Source: Lactuca virosa
Taxonomy: Eukaryota; Streptophyta; Magnoliopsida; Asterales; Asteraceae
DNA: 64,000 nucleotides
Direction of reading: 5' to 3'
Assembly: GCA_928212115.1 (NCBI GenBank)
Contig: CAKMRJ010005745.1
Coordinates: 103,218,299-103,282,298, forward strand
Shown one piece after another: positions 11,109-22,593 of the stretch. A program made the position numbers and the translations under genes. How positions within the stretch are numbered: the first letter of the stretch is position 1; each line of letters opens with the position of its first letter. The notes beneath the pieces are model-generated. The model ran no database searches. It was not told where the DNA came from and worked only from the letters and a program-made list of their open reading frames with translations.

Positions 11109-12836
11109 TTGGAATTTGATCCAGCATATCCACCAATGGAAAAATGGACAAGAGATCATCCGAAGGATCAAGTAATTGGGAATCCACAAGAGGGAGTTTT
11201 AACAAGAGCTCAAATTCGTGCAAAGAATGAGGTATTGAATACTCATCAAGAATTTTGCATGTTTAATGTTTTCATATCTAAAATTGAACCAAAACCAATT
11301 AAGGTTGCAATGGAACACTCAGATTGGGTTGTTGCAATGCAATATTAATTGTCTGAATTTGAACGAAACAAGGTTTGGAGATTAATTCCTAAACCTGAAA
11401 ATGTTTCGATTGTCGGGTTAAAATGGATTTTCAAAAATAAAACCGACAAAGATGGAAACATTGTTCGAAACAAAGCCAGACTTGTTGTTAAAGGATATTC
11501 ACAACAAGAAGGAATCGACTATGAAGAAACTTTTGCCCCTGTCGCAAGACTCGAGGCTGTTCGAATATTTCTAGCATATGCAGCTCATAAAGATTTTGAT
11601 GTTTATCAAATGGACGTGAAGTGTGCAAATTTTAAATGGAGAGCTTGAAGAGACTGTTTATGTGGAACAACCCCCAGGTTTTATTAACGAAGAATATCCA
11701 AATCATGTTTATATTTTAGATAAGGCAGTTTATGGTTTAAAACAAGCACCAAGAGCATGGTATGCCACTCTAACTTCGTTTTTGAAACAATCTAAATTTA
11801 AACAAGGATCTGTTGATCCCACATTATTTCGAAAGAAAGTTGGGAATCATCTAATGCTTGTTCAAATTTATGTTGATGATATTATTTTTGGCTCAACTGA
11901 CCCTGCTTTGTCTAAGGAATTCGAAGATTTGATGAAAAGTAAGTTCGAAATGAGCATGATGGGCAAAATCAATAATTTTCTTGGATTGAATATTCGTCAA
12001 AACAGAAATGGAATTTTCATCAATCAAGAAAAATATACGAAGAATCTGCTCGAAAAGTTTGGATTGACGAATAACACGAAGTTACGTGTTCCAATGGCAA
12101 CAGGCATAAAGTTGACACCGTCTTTAGATAAACCAACCATTGATATAACTCTTTATCGAAGCATGATTGGTTCATTACTTTATCTCACAGCAAGTAGACC
12201 AGATATCATGTTTTCTGTGTGTAATTGTGCCAGGTATCAGTCTAATCCACGAGAGCCACATCTCACTGCTGTGAAGAACATATTTCGTTATCTTAAAGGA
12301 ACAATTTCGTTAGGATTGTGGTATCCTTCGAAAACTGGATTCTTCGTCCAAGCATATTCGGATGCAGACTTGGGTGGTTGTAATCTTGATCGAAAAGTAC
12401 AAGTGGTGGATGTCAATTTCTTGATGGCAAATTGGTGAGCTGGCAATCGAAAAAGCAAACATGTGTATCAATCTCAACAGCTGAAGCAGAATATGTGGCT
12501 GCTGCTGCTTGCACTTCACAAATAATATGGATTCAAAGTCAATTACGTGATTATGCAATTAATATGAAAAAGATTCCATTATATTGTGATTCTCAAAGTG
12601 CAATACGAATTTGTCATAATCCTGTGCAGCATTCGAAGACTAAACATATAGCTCTTCGTTATCATTTTATCAAGGATCACGTGGAGGATGGGAATATTGA
12701 AGTACATTTTGTGAAAACAACTGATCAGTTAGCTGATATTTTCACGAAGGCATTAGATGAAAAATCTCTTGTGCGAATTATAGAAGGACTTGGAATGATC
12801 GATGGAAATTCAGTTCCATGCGAAAAAGAAGAATAA
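11109..12836 (+). pseudogene. Copia reverse transcriptase and RNase H
   Basis: RT motifs appear in order: NKVWRLIPKP, LKWIFKNKTD, KARLVVKGYSQQEGIDY, ETFAPVARLEAVR, YGLKQAPRAWY and the catalytic YVDDIIFGS near 11870. RNase H shows YSDADLGG and SISTAEAEYVAAAA, ending with the conserved copia tail (HIALRYHFIKDHV, DQLADIFTKAL). Breaks: stop at 11346, a frameshift near 11625 just after QMDVK, and a frameshift near 12393. Before RT there is an acidic segment from 11026. The catalytic residues are present but no single frame spans them. Confidence 0.87.
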
Positions 12837-12894
12837 TGGGTGACAAAGCATGAATCAGAGGCGTTGAATAAAAGATAACGCAAAGTCATTCAGC

Positions 12895-13018
12895 ATTCAG
12901 CGGTTACTGTTCATAGTCAACGCTTCGACCCCTTCGAATTCGCACGTTTGTCACTTATTTTAAGGGTTGATTCAGTGGTTACTGTTCATAGTCAACGCTT
13001 CGACCCCTTCGAATTCGT
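12895..13018 (+). repeat. 75-bp tandem duplication after Copia pol
   Basis: A ~50-bp block (ATTCAG, then GTTACTGTTCATAGTCAACG and the bases to GAATTCG) occurs at 12895-12944 and again at 12970-13018, offset exactly 75 bp, with one difference in the first ten bases. Confidence 0.85.
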
Positions 13019-13076
13019 ATATTAATCACTTCTCAGGGGATGATAAAATTTTGTGTTTTGCAACAAGTAGTATTGC

Positions 13077-13375
13077 AAATTTTTCGAAAAATCTAAAATC
13101 CAAAAAGATTTTCTTTTGTTTTGTATTTCAAATTTTCGAAAAATCCAAAATCCAAAAAGATTTTCTTTTGTTTTGTATTTCAAATTTTAGAAAAATCAAA
13201 AATCCAAAAAGATTTTCTTTTGTTTTGTATTTCAAATTTTCAAAAAATCAAAAATACAAAAAGATTTTCTTTTGTTTTGTATTTCAAATTTTCGAAAAAT
13301 TAAAAATCCAAAAAGATTTTCTTTTGTTTTCTATTTCAAATTTTCGAAAACTTCAAAACAACAAAAATATTTTCA
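13077..13375 (+). repeat. 52-bp tandem repeat in the Copia linker
   Basis: The start of AAATTTTCG-like units recurs at 13077, 13130, 13182, 13234, 13286 and 13338: five units of 52-53 bp and a partial sixth. The unit is not a multiple of three, so the phenylalanine/lysine-rich frames over it are artefacts of the repeat. Confidence 0.88.
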
Positions 13376-14732
13376 GTTTTATTTTGTGGCAGAACATCAT
13401 GAAGATATAAGATGGAATATGTTTGCAGTTCTAGGGTCAGGTAAATTTTTTCGTATGAATTGATCAATATTTTTCGCATTTTGAACTAGTTAAGTTGTCC
13501 CTAGAAGCATGCTGCTGCATGTTGTCCAAAAGCCTCCAATGACTCAATGTGTGTGTACGAAAGCCTTAATGAAATTCTTCATACGAAAATTTCTTCCCAA
13601 TCAGGCTTATATTCACATTAGTCTCTAAGCTACCTGACTCTTCTCAAAATGAGTTAAGAGTTTCCTGTTTGGTCCAACAATAACAGAGGTACTTTTCGTG
13701 TCTTAAATCCATCTTTTTCACCCAAAAGTTCTTACACGATCACACACGAAGACATATGTCCGAGAGGTCTCTGATCAAACCAATCGAGACTTAGACATAT
13801 CAAAAATCTGTGTTTAAGATCTGACATCATGAGACCGTGATGAAAGTGAAACCCAATTTTCATAATCTTGTTAAGGAATTGACGAGGAACTAAGTTCCAG
13901 ATTTTCACGAAACTTTTTGTTTCTGTACCCAAATTCGAAACTCCAAATCATATTCATTTCGAATGAGTGGTCTTGATCAAACATTCGAAACCCACGATGT
14001 TTGTTACCCAACAAGATCCAGCACACAAATTTTTTTTCTTGAATATGATTTCAGTGTGAGTTTCATTCGAATGTTCTCGTCATGTTAAAATTTATCAAAG
14101 CCAACTTGTCACTGACTACACTGGTCAAACAAGTAATTTCTGTTACAATTTCTCACCTTATGTTTAGGTTGACATGTAACGAATTTTTTTTTCTATCCAC
14201 GAAGCCTAATAAAAAGAAGCCCTTTGATACTTATCAATAAGTATTCGATTGTAATTCACGGGAACCCACACAAGCAATTGATCATTTCTCTTAATGATTA
14301 ATGAAGTAATCTTTTCCCGGGATTTAATCTGCTTTTGTGTCAATGGTTTGACATCACATTATCCCATATTTTTCTTATATTTGTTTTTCGTCTATATTCT
14401 TTGGAACACTGCACTCACGAAATCCTTGAGGTTCTGAGTAATACCAACTCAGGCTGATGATTTCGAACTTCTGGCGTATGACTTCGCTTTTCAACCCAAA
14501 AGTGAAAGAGCCTTGCTTCCATACGAAGAGTCATAACGGTTACAAATCATCTTGGGGATAACAATACAGGCTGTCTGCATATGACGTATGGTATTCTGTC
14601 CGGTTCTCTAGGAGATGTGACAGTTCCTTTTTGACGCATGGCTACTTTTACGCAGTAATGGTCCGATTTTCAAGGTGCCACGTCGGATCTCATTAAATGC
14701 ATCCCGCTTCAAATTCAAAAATCAGGGTTACA
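13376..14732 (+). other. Untranslated linker upstream of the Copia extra ORF
   Basis: No convincing coding frame on either strand. The last 150 bases look like a promoter: an ACGT core in GCCACGTCGG near 14680 and a TATA box at 14733. Confidence 0.5.
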
Positions 14733-14740
14733 TATAAAAG
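14733..14740 (+). promoter_or_regulatory. Putative internal promoter of the Copia extra ORF
   Basis: TATAAAAG lies 88 bp before the ATG of the extra ORF. The sequence between them is A/C-rich and ends AAACCCTAGCGATGG, which looks like a plant mRNA leader and start context. This suggests a separate transcript rather than translation from the genomic RNA. Inference from sequence only. Confidence 0.45.
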
Positions 14741-14827
14741 GGGATTCCAGGGTTACTTTTCAATTTACGCGATCAAAACAAACATCTTTCTAAATTCTTT
14801 GTTCATCATCATCCTCAAACCCTAGCG

Positions 14828-17800
14828 ATGGTGACTTCTGCTCATGTCAATTCTCATACCACTGAAGATGTCTGTTCATTACCATTAATGAAGATTCAAG
14901 CAACAAACTACTATCTGGAGGGTGAAGTTTCTCAGTACCCAGAAGAACTAAAGATGCTAATCGTTGCTTTAAAGAATTATGTACTGTCAAAGGCGATGTT
15001 TAATTCTTTCTCGGTTCCATTATCCTGGCTTTCACAAGCAGGATCAACTGCAACCTACAACAAAGCCTCTGATACGATCACTTTTCATCTTGTGAACGAC
15101 AAAAAGGTCAGGTTATCCAAGAAAATTTTCTGTCTAATTCTTGATATCCCGAATACGCCTCCATATGTTGCTGTTACTTTTCCCCAAATTGTTCACATGT
15201 TCAATGAGATGGGTTATCAGCCACCATTGTCCAAGATAAGTGATTTTAAAAAGTCTGGTCTTCCACGACTCTGGAATTTCCTGTTTGGAATCTTTCTAAG
15301 GTGTTTAACTGGGCGTTCTGCTAGTCTGGATAAAGGAAGGATGGAAGTGTATTCCATGGTAGCTGGTATATTTATGATCTTCAAGTAGATTATTCTACTC
15401 AACTATGGAAAGAATTTCAAAAAGGCATAGAACACACGAATGCCACTCACGGTATTTCGTGTGCAAGATACTGGAGTCTGATTTTGCAACATTTTTACAA
15501 TAAGGAAGGAATTTTGGTGCCAAATGATGAAGAAAGAGCAGTTTTCCAACCATACCACTATCCGAAGGATGTCACCGATAATGCTAATATTTTTCCATCA
15601 GTTGCTAGAATTCCAGATGCTATGCTTAAAAGAGTTGATCCTTCGAACTCTGTCTTGGTGGCATATTTGCAGACCATCGATTCTACAATTGAAACTGGTA
15701 AACTCCTGGATATCGATGAAACAAAATCCAAGAAGTCGAAGAATACTGAAACTGATTCAAAATCTTCGAAATCTCCGAAGAAGAAGCCTGTGGTTGTTGA
15801 AGTATCTGTTGCTGAGACCCAAGTGATTGAGCCTATCATTGCATAAACTCAAGAGAATGTCAATATTCCATCGAAGACTGGAATGTTTCGAAGAATCAAA
15901 ATGAAGTCTACCCATAAATGCAAGTCTCCTACACCACAAATGATTCGAAAACCCCAAATTACACATCAAGGTGTGTTAATTAGAGAGGTGCCAGCACCGG
16001 TTTCTCCAGTGTCCAAGAAACGAATGGCTGAGGATATGGCCAAAAGGTTGTCAAAGAAAAGGAAGAAGAAGACCCGAAAGCTGGTGATTTCTACTGAGTC
16101 GACTGAAGATGATAATGAACGAATTTCTGAAACTCCTGAACCAACTATTCATGATCAGATTTCGACTCCTGAGCAAACACACATTGTACCACCCGAAGAT
16201 TCGATTACCAAGTCAGTTTCTGAGGCGGTTCGAACTTCAGACATCCCTGCACACGTATCTGATACGGATGCAAATGTCGATATGGGTGAAGACAGTTCGA
16301 AAAATGCAGCTTCAGGTCATACTACCTCTACTTTTGAACATATTGTTTCGTTACCATTATCCACTATTCCTCTCACATCAACCACACATTCCCCAACATT
16401 CGAACATATTCTTGATCAACCTTTCACTTCCATCTTTTCTTCACAATCTACTGATCCGCCAAAACCTACTTCACCTGTCGATGATACAATGATGCTGGAG
16501 GATGAAACTGATAACGAAGGTTTTGGAGGAACTTTTGAAGATCTAAAGTTTAATGAAGAAGAAGAAAATTTTCCAGATCATATGTTGATGACAATGAAGC
16601 AGTACAAAATTTTGAATACGAAGTTGAATGCTATCATTCAATCTCAAGCTGATTTTGGGGGAGGTTCATCAGTATCAAGTCTGGAAGTTGATACTATGTT
16701 AAAGATGATGGAATCACGGATAATCAGCAAAGTCTCCGGAATGGTGAAAGATTTCGAGTCTGTTATTTTGGAGAAAGTTGACTACACTGATCAGAATAAC
16801 GAACTTCGTGTTAAATCTCAACGATCTGATTTTATGGGTGAGGTCAAGCATCTAAAAAGCACAACAAAAGAACAACATGTTCTTTTTGTTCAAGAAGTTA
16901 AGAAGGTACGCGAAGATGTCAACATGCAAATTCGTGAACTTCGTGAAGACATGCAGAAAGAAGTTCAAAGTGTTCAACAAGGTTATAATTCAATCCATCA
17001 GAAGGTTGACATTTGTGACGATGTCACCAAATATGTCAAAATGTACGAAAGCATGAGTCCTCAACTTACTCATCTTTCTGAATTGGAGAACAAGAATTTT
17101 GGTGAGTTGCTTGTTTTGTTAAAAGAGTTGAAGGAGTTGTCTGTGAAACCAGTGTTCACTTCGGTTATCACTCCAGAATTTTTATCTCAAAAATTCATCC
17201 AGTTCGAAACTATTCTTCACAAACAATTATCTCCTCTTACTCGCATTTCAAGTCTTCTTCCAACAGTATCAGATGCCCCACCTGCTTTCACAGGGGTGCA
17301 AGGGGGAGAAAAGATAGATGAATCTAAGAAGACTGGTGAAGAAGTAAAGGCGAGTAAAGAAGATTCGAAGGTGGTGGGAAAAGTGTTTCCTTCGAAGATC
17401 CCAACTACAAAGCCTGTTATTGTATCTGCTGGTTCAGTTACTTCAACTGTGGTCACAACGGTTCCGATGACCAGATCAGTAATTAAAGGTGTTGTGATTG
17501 GAGAAGCTGCTGGAAGTGCTTCGAAATCAAAGATTGTGGTGGGAGAGTCTGAGTCTAAAGATAAAGGTAAAGCCAAGATCATAGAAAAGACTAAGGAAGA
17601 AAAGAAGGCTGAAGTGGATGCGGAGTTGGAAAAGATGAGGCGTATTCAAAGTGTTATGGCTCTTCGTGCACAAGACCTTGTGGGTATGGAAAAAGGAGAT
17701 CCTTCGAAGCAATACAACTATGAAACAATTGAGGCAAAAGTCATGTTTCATCATATGTATTCATTCGAAAAGGTGCCAAAACAGAGTTATGTGGTTACAA

Positions 17801-18582
17801 ACACTGATGCAAGTCAGCTTGACTTTCCTATAAATGAAATGATGTTCATCATGCCTCAGTTTAAAGCAGAAATTATGTGTAAAGACAAAGAAGAAGGGAA
17901 GAAGATAAAAATTCGTTTTCATTCAGTGTTGGCGAAAGCACCTGAAGAAGTCTGGTCACTGTTAAAAATCAAGAAAGTGATAAGCATCAAAAGAGATGTG
18001 ATTTTCGAAAATGTTATTCAGAATCTCAAATACACTGTGATCAGAAAAAATGGAAAAGTTTATGAGTTTACCATTGCTGATTTTCCGATAATAAACTTGT
18101 ATGATCTTATACAAGTTGCATTAATCCTGAAAGACAAGTCATTCTCCTTTCTACAAGAAATAGAGCCAGATGTTTTTCAACTTGGAGTCAAACACATCAA
18201 GATCTTTATTGAAAATTATTTTGAGTGTCTTGCTCAAACTGATGTGGAATTGGCTACTGCAAAAGGTATTGAAATTACTGCACCAATGGCACCTACGAAG
18301 AAACAAGTAGATCTGAAGAAATATGAAGATGGTGAAATCTGCTTAAAGCCATTGGGGATTGTCTTCGCTGGAAAAGATAAGGCTGGTAGAGCAAAGCGGT
18401 TCTTGTTTCAAACGTGCGAAGTAGAGCGATATGCAACTTCTCAGTATACGAACTTAATTGTTCGTATGAACCAATGTAGGAAGAATAATGAAGGAGACAA
18501 GAAGGAGATTAAGAAGGTCATTGCATGGTACACAGAGATACGAAGAGTGATGATGTATTCAATTCAACTGCTTACAAGTTGA
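14828..18582 (+). pseudogene. Extra ORF of the Copia element (env-position, function unknown)
   Basis: About 1250 codons between pol and the 3' LTR. Two breaks only: a one-base frameshift near 15385 and an in-frame TAA at 15844. The N-terminal ~190 residues look globular (LPLMKIQATNYYLEGE; LSKKIFCLILDIP). A basic, NLS-like Lys/Arg cluster follows (KKRMAEDMAKRLSKKRKKK, about 16015-16075), then a Ser/Thr/Pro-rich stretch, a long coiled coil (about 16690-17120, heptads such as QIRELREDMQKEVQ), a low-complexity Lys/Ser/Val part, and a second globular C-terminus (17700-18582). I see no signal peptide and no clear transmembrane segment, so 'envelope' describes position only. Sireviruses and other long Copia elements carry such ORFs; I cannot name this family. 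Confidence 0.7.
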
Positions 18583-18601
18583 AGCCTTCGACTTTGATTA
18601 C

Positions 18602-18613
18602 AAAGGGGGAGAC
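18602..18613 (+). other. Polypurine tract of the Copia element
   Basis: AAAGGGGGAGAC directly precedes the TGTAAGGG start of the 3' LTR, 20 bases after the stop of the extra ORF. Confidence 0.85.
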
Positions 18614-18949
18614 TGTAAGGGTAAATAGAGTTGTAATTAGTCGACGGGTTTCATGTCTTCGAATGTACTGAGTCTTCGTATCTTATGTAATCTATTTTAC
18701 TAGGGCATTGTATTCGAAGCTTAACGCATAGTCCTTAGTAAATTTTTTGTACGCTTTCCTCTCCTATAAATAGGAGTGTTTACTAGAGTCATAAAAACGA
18801 GTCTTTATAGGATTGTCACTTGTACTCTGTAAAACTTGAGAGCGTAATAGAGCTGAACAAGATCATATTTACATCTGTGTTCAAATCTCGCAATATTACT
18901 TTGATCATTAAACTCTGATTCATTTCATACTCGATTCATAGCTTCATCA
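18614..18949 (+). mobile_element. 3' LTR of the Copia element
   Basis: Same ends and same TATA palindrome as the 5' LTR; six substitutions and one single-base indel distinguish them by my count. Followed by the target duplication AGGTA (18950-18954). Confidence 0.93.
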
Positions 18950-19154
18950 AGGTAGTCTTCTCAAAAGCTTCGGGAGTGTACCTGTCAACTGGATTCCTGA
19001 GAATACAAGTTATTTGGAAAGAGTAGATCAGCATTTAAGCTGGTGAGTTCATAAGTATTTTAGTTCTGTTAAGTATACCCTAAGTTCTTTGGATAAGTTC
19101 ACTGGTTCCTCCAGAAAATCCTATATTTCCTGAGGTGATTAACTGATAACCTCA

Positions 19155-19360
19155 ATAGTTTCCCTCTGTAATTACTTAGTTTATACTAATTATATATAAC
19201 CCAATATCGAATGGACAGTTAAATGGGTGTATATGCCCTAAGCCCACAACCAAACAAGGAACAGGAAGTAAGGCGGAAGTCACACATTTCACTATCAATC
19301 GGACATTACTTATGTATAACTCTGATGTAAAAACTAAGGAATTATAGAATTAACCACTAA
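19155..19360. repeat. Hairpin repeat, copy 4
   Basis: Loop CCACAACCAAACAAGGAACAG, with inner stem GTGTATATGCCCTAA facing TAAGGCGGAAGTCACAC and outer arms CTGTAATTACTTAGTTTATA and its near reverse complement at 19320-19345. It lies in A's LTR; the related solo LTR at 60627-63990 has no such loop. Confidence 0.65.
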
Positions 19361-19410
19361 AGGTCTTTTATGTTATACTACTTTACAGAAAGTGAATGAC
19401 TAAGTTCCCA

Positions 19411-19596
19411 TTTGTAAAAGTGGTTTAACCCCATAAACCGTTTCATTTGTAAAAGTGGTTTAATCCCATAAACCGTTTCCTTTGTAAAAGTGGTTTAATC
19501 CCATAAACTGTTTCCTTTGTAAAAGTAGTTTAATTCCATAAACCGTTTCATTTGTAAAAGTGGTTTAATCTCATAAACCGTTTCATTTGTAAAAGT
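19411..19596. repeat. 35-bp tandem repeat
   Basis: Five full units starting at 19411, 19446, 19481, 19516 and 19551, plus a partial sixth at 19586. Unit start is TTTGTAAAAGTGGTTTAA. No spacers, so this is a minisatellite. Confidence 0.92.
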
Positions 19597-19717
19597 ATAC
19601 TTAGTTATATCCGTTCTACAGTAAAGAATTAGTATTAATCCTGGAAAATATTAAATTATCCATAATACTGCCTTGTGGTTTTAAATGTTCCAAAACCAGA
19701 AGTACAAGTATATTTAC

Positions 19718-19985
19718 CAAGGTTCTAAATAACGTAAGGCGTGACTTAGCGGCAATGTCAAATCTCAAGCTTTTCCGAGGCTTGGCGAGCCACGACATTT
19801 GTAAGGCGTGACTTAAGGCGGCAATTTTCTATATAATTAATATTTTTATATGTATTTTCAACTATTATTCATTTTTATATACATATATGAGTTAAGGCGG
19901 CGTTTTGGTAAAGCTTGGCGGCAGGTGCAAGCCTTGGAGCCATGGCGCGCCATGGCGGAGCCATGACGAGCTTTTTAGAACCTTG
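19718..19985. mobile_element. hAT-type MITE, 268 bp
   Basis: Terminal inverted repeats CAAGGTTCTAAA and TTTAGAACCTTG are flanked by a perfect 8-bp duplication ATATTTAC (19710-19717 and 19986-19993), the length made by hAT transposases. It has no coding capacity. Inside are repeated GGCG-rich motifs (TAAGGCGTGACTTA twice) and a palindrome CCATGGCGCGCCATGG. Confidence 0.9.
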
Positions 19986-20400
19986 ATATTTACCATACTT
20001 GATTTCATGATACGTAGTTTTTACTGTAAGTAAAAACTAACAGAAGGTATATTTGGTCGGGATGTAATTATCTTTTGTTACTGTTTTAAGAGAAGTATAT
20101 TACTTAGTAATTTACTCGTTGTTTTATCCATGTGAGTTCTATTAACCATACTAATATGACTGATATGCCTGCTGCGACGTTCTTCAGGCGTCGGAAATGA
20201 TATGATATTTGACACCCTAGGCCTGCCGGCCAAACTGTAGCGAACAGTAAAGGTGCGGGATTGTCAGTCCCATATAGATCTATACACAAATTCACGCTCT
20301 CCCTATAAGAGATTCTGGTTAATAAGTCAGGACTTAAAGTCGTACTTAGATAAGTACACCATGAAGAGTCTCACAAATTTATTGTTTCAATGAGATTTAA

Positions 20401-20630
20401 GATGTATTATTACCCCGTGATTGCTAACCCTGGTACTCTGTATTGTACCTTTGTTAATGCAAACCCGGTATGATGTATTATTACCCCGTGATTGCTAACC
20501 CAGGTACGTTGTATTTGTACCTTTGTTAATGCAAACCCGGTATGATGTATTATTACCTCGTGATTGCTAAACCTAGTACGTTGTATTTGTACCTTTGTTA
20601 ATGCAAACCCGGTATGATGTATTATTATTT
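20401..20630. repeat. 72-bp tandem repeat
   Basis: Units begin GATGTATTATTA at 20401, 20472, 20544 and 20616 (partial), each with ATTGCTAA and TTTGTTAATGCAAACCCGG. Three full units of 71-72 bp. Reading frames over it simply repeat. Confidence 0.9.
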
Positions 20631-20859
20631 CTTTAATATGTTGTTCATATATTAAAGGTATTATACATATCTTGGTATAGATAAATGAATTTTGGTAATT
20701 TCCTTGGAAAGTATACAATCGTGAATCATACTTGTATATTTAGTTTTGAATCATAAATTATACCTATGATAATTTATATGTTCTATCTGATTTGCATGAT
20801 TTCTCATGGATGAACACCTTTGCTCAGCATGATACAAAGGTAATGATACCGAATGAAGT

Positions 20860-21050
20860 AACCTTTTATATTCATATTTGTATAATATATATATAATTAA
20901 GAAGGAAACGACCTTCGGACAAATAACACAACCTTAATTCCACATCGAAACAAGGAAAAGGAAATAAGATAATTCATTAGTCCTAAGCCCTTCAAATCTT
21001 ATTTATATATTTATACATATATAAATATGATTTTGGCATTTATAAATTGA
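20860..21050. repeat. Hairpin repeat, copy 5 (most diverged)
   Basis: Loop CCACATCGAAACAAGGAAAAGG with AT-rich arms (ATATATATAATTAAGAAGG against CTTCAAATCTTATTTATATAT). Boundaries approximate. The homologous part of the solo LTR near 62440 lacks it, which suggests insertion. Confidence 0.55.
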
Positions 21051-22593
21051 AATAGTTTATAAAACCTTTTTCAAAGAATTTTAACGGAGTTTACATCACT
21101 TTAAAGATTTAACATGGCTTTAAGTCATTTTGGAAGTATTTGGAAATCCTTAAAAACATAAGGAAAGCCTTTGTGTGATTATTATCACATACAGTTATTA
21201 ACACAATTTAATATTGTGTTAAACTTGTATTCCCCCCCCCCCTAAAAAGCATATAAAACCATTTAAAAAGGTATATTATAGGGGTATGAAATCACTTGAT
21301 AAGTGGTGATTTGGGCAGCGTTTCGTTTCTATTGATGATCTTTCTCGAAGAAACCGCGTGTTTTTGAGTAAAAACCGGCTTTATGCGGGCAGCACTTCGA
21401 CTGGAAAGAGGTTATCTTCTCGAGAATTCCGGGGCTCCGGGGCTTGCTTCGGGTTTTAGACACGATACCGGGGCCTTGGGGGTCGTGAGAAAGTTTAGGG
21501 GGTGAAAAGGTGCAAAATGGTGAAATTTGGGATGAAAAACCTCTCAAATCCGAGAAGTCTCGCACCCTTTATATAGGGGTGCGAGGGTTCGGCCGAGGGG
21601 TGACTCATCGTACAGGTGGCGAGGGCGAGGAGTTAGCAGGACACGCGGCAGCTTCGCATGCGAGGGGGAGGAGGACTCAGCAGCCACGCGTCAGAAGGAG
21701 AAGCGAAGCTGGAGGCGGTCTCGGAAGCTTCCTCGGTGGTGTCGGATCAGGAGTGGACCGAGCCTCGGTCCAATCAGGAGGCGCTATGACGACTTCGGAC
21801 CAATCAGCAGGTGACCCGCACATCTGCGGTCCAATCAGAAGACGCCACGTAGCAGACACCTGGAAGCCTCGTATACGAGGGTGACGTGGCCGAAGAGGGT
21901 CCATGCGAAATTTCCCGGTTTTCAACATTTTCTTGATTTTTGTGCCAAAAACTTGCGAAATTCATAACTTTCGCATACGAGCTCCGTTTTTGGCGTTTCT
22001 TTATATGTCCGCGTAGGTAAAATTATACTCTACAACTTTTGTTTAGACTTCGTCGGCTAATTTTGACTTTATTTTTAATATTATTATTTTTAACAGACCG
22101 GGACAGGAAATCCGTTAAAAATTCATAACTTCTTCATCCGACGTCCATTTTTGTCTGTCTTTTTACCGTTGTACTACTTTTGACGAGACCTTCGATTCTC
22201 GTTTAAGTTGTGTCAGCTAAATATCGATTGATTTATATTTCGAATTTTTAGCTGTCTACTGCTAAACCGAAACTTAGAAAAATCATAACTTCCTCATACG
22301 AAGTCATATTTTTAAGTTCTTTTTATGAACGTTCTCGGTTTAACATATTCTACAACTTTCATTTAGATTGTTAAGGCTAAAAAGCCTTTTATCGAAAATT
22401 CACTTTTTACACTGAACAGTGTTTTGCCGGTTTTGTCGCGGATTTTCGATTGGTAATAACTTCTTCGTTATAACTCGGATTTCAGTGTTCTTTATATTTT
22501 TGGAAACCTTGTTACAATCTCTACCACTTTGTTCATCCCAATTACGATTATTGATCAATTTATTTTTGACCTAAATTTGACTGGTGTCACATA

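Larger units (their letters stand above)
6099..18949 (+). mobile_element. Complete-ended Copia retrotransposon, 12.85 kb
   Basis: It has two LTRs of 337 and 336 bp, a tRNA-Met primer-binding site, a polypurine tract, and a perfect 5-bp target duplication AGGTA. Protein order gag, integrase, RT, RNase H is that of Ty1/copia. The LTRs differ by six substitutions and one indel by my count (about 98% identical), against about 97% for the host element A, which fits a later insertion. The length is unusual for Copia because of a 2-kb untranslated linker and a ~3.75-kb extra ORF after pol. Sireviruses are the Copia lineage known for an env-like ORF in this place, so membership is likely but unproven. 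Confidence 0.92.
18950..22591 (-). mobile_element. Main part of the 5' LTR of element A
   Basis: Continues the LTR begun at 5895. Its last 1.47 kb (21121-22591) matches 1-1470, and the part around 20100-20330 matches the solo LTR at 62880-63050 in reverse (shared GACGTTCTTCAGGCGTCGG). It contains two hairpin repeats, two tandem repeats and a hAT MITE, which explain its length relative to the 3.36-kb solo LTR. A short C-run near 21232-21243 is longer than in the left LTR. Element A starts (minus strand) at 22591, inside the antisense gene of element C. Confidence 0.87.

Noticed and set aside
13077..13463. Overlapping Phe/Lys-rich frames up to 147 codons
   Set aside because: Produced by the 52-bp tandem repeat read in all frames.
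14828..18582. The Copia extra ORF as a viral envelope gene
   Set aside because: I see no signal peptide, no clear transmembrane segment and no cysteine-rich ectodomain; only its position matches.
19411..19596. Regular 35-bp repeats resembling a CRISPR array
   Set aside because: Units are directly adjacent with no unique spacers, in plant nuclear DNA inside an LTR; it is a minisatellite.
20410..20718. A 102-codon minus frame with repeated HHTGFALTKVQ
   Set aside because: It is the translation of the 72-bp tandem repeat in an LTR.
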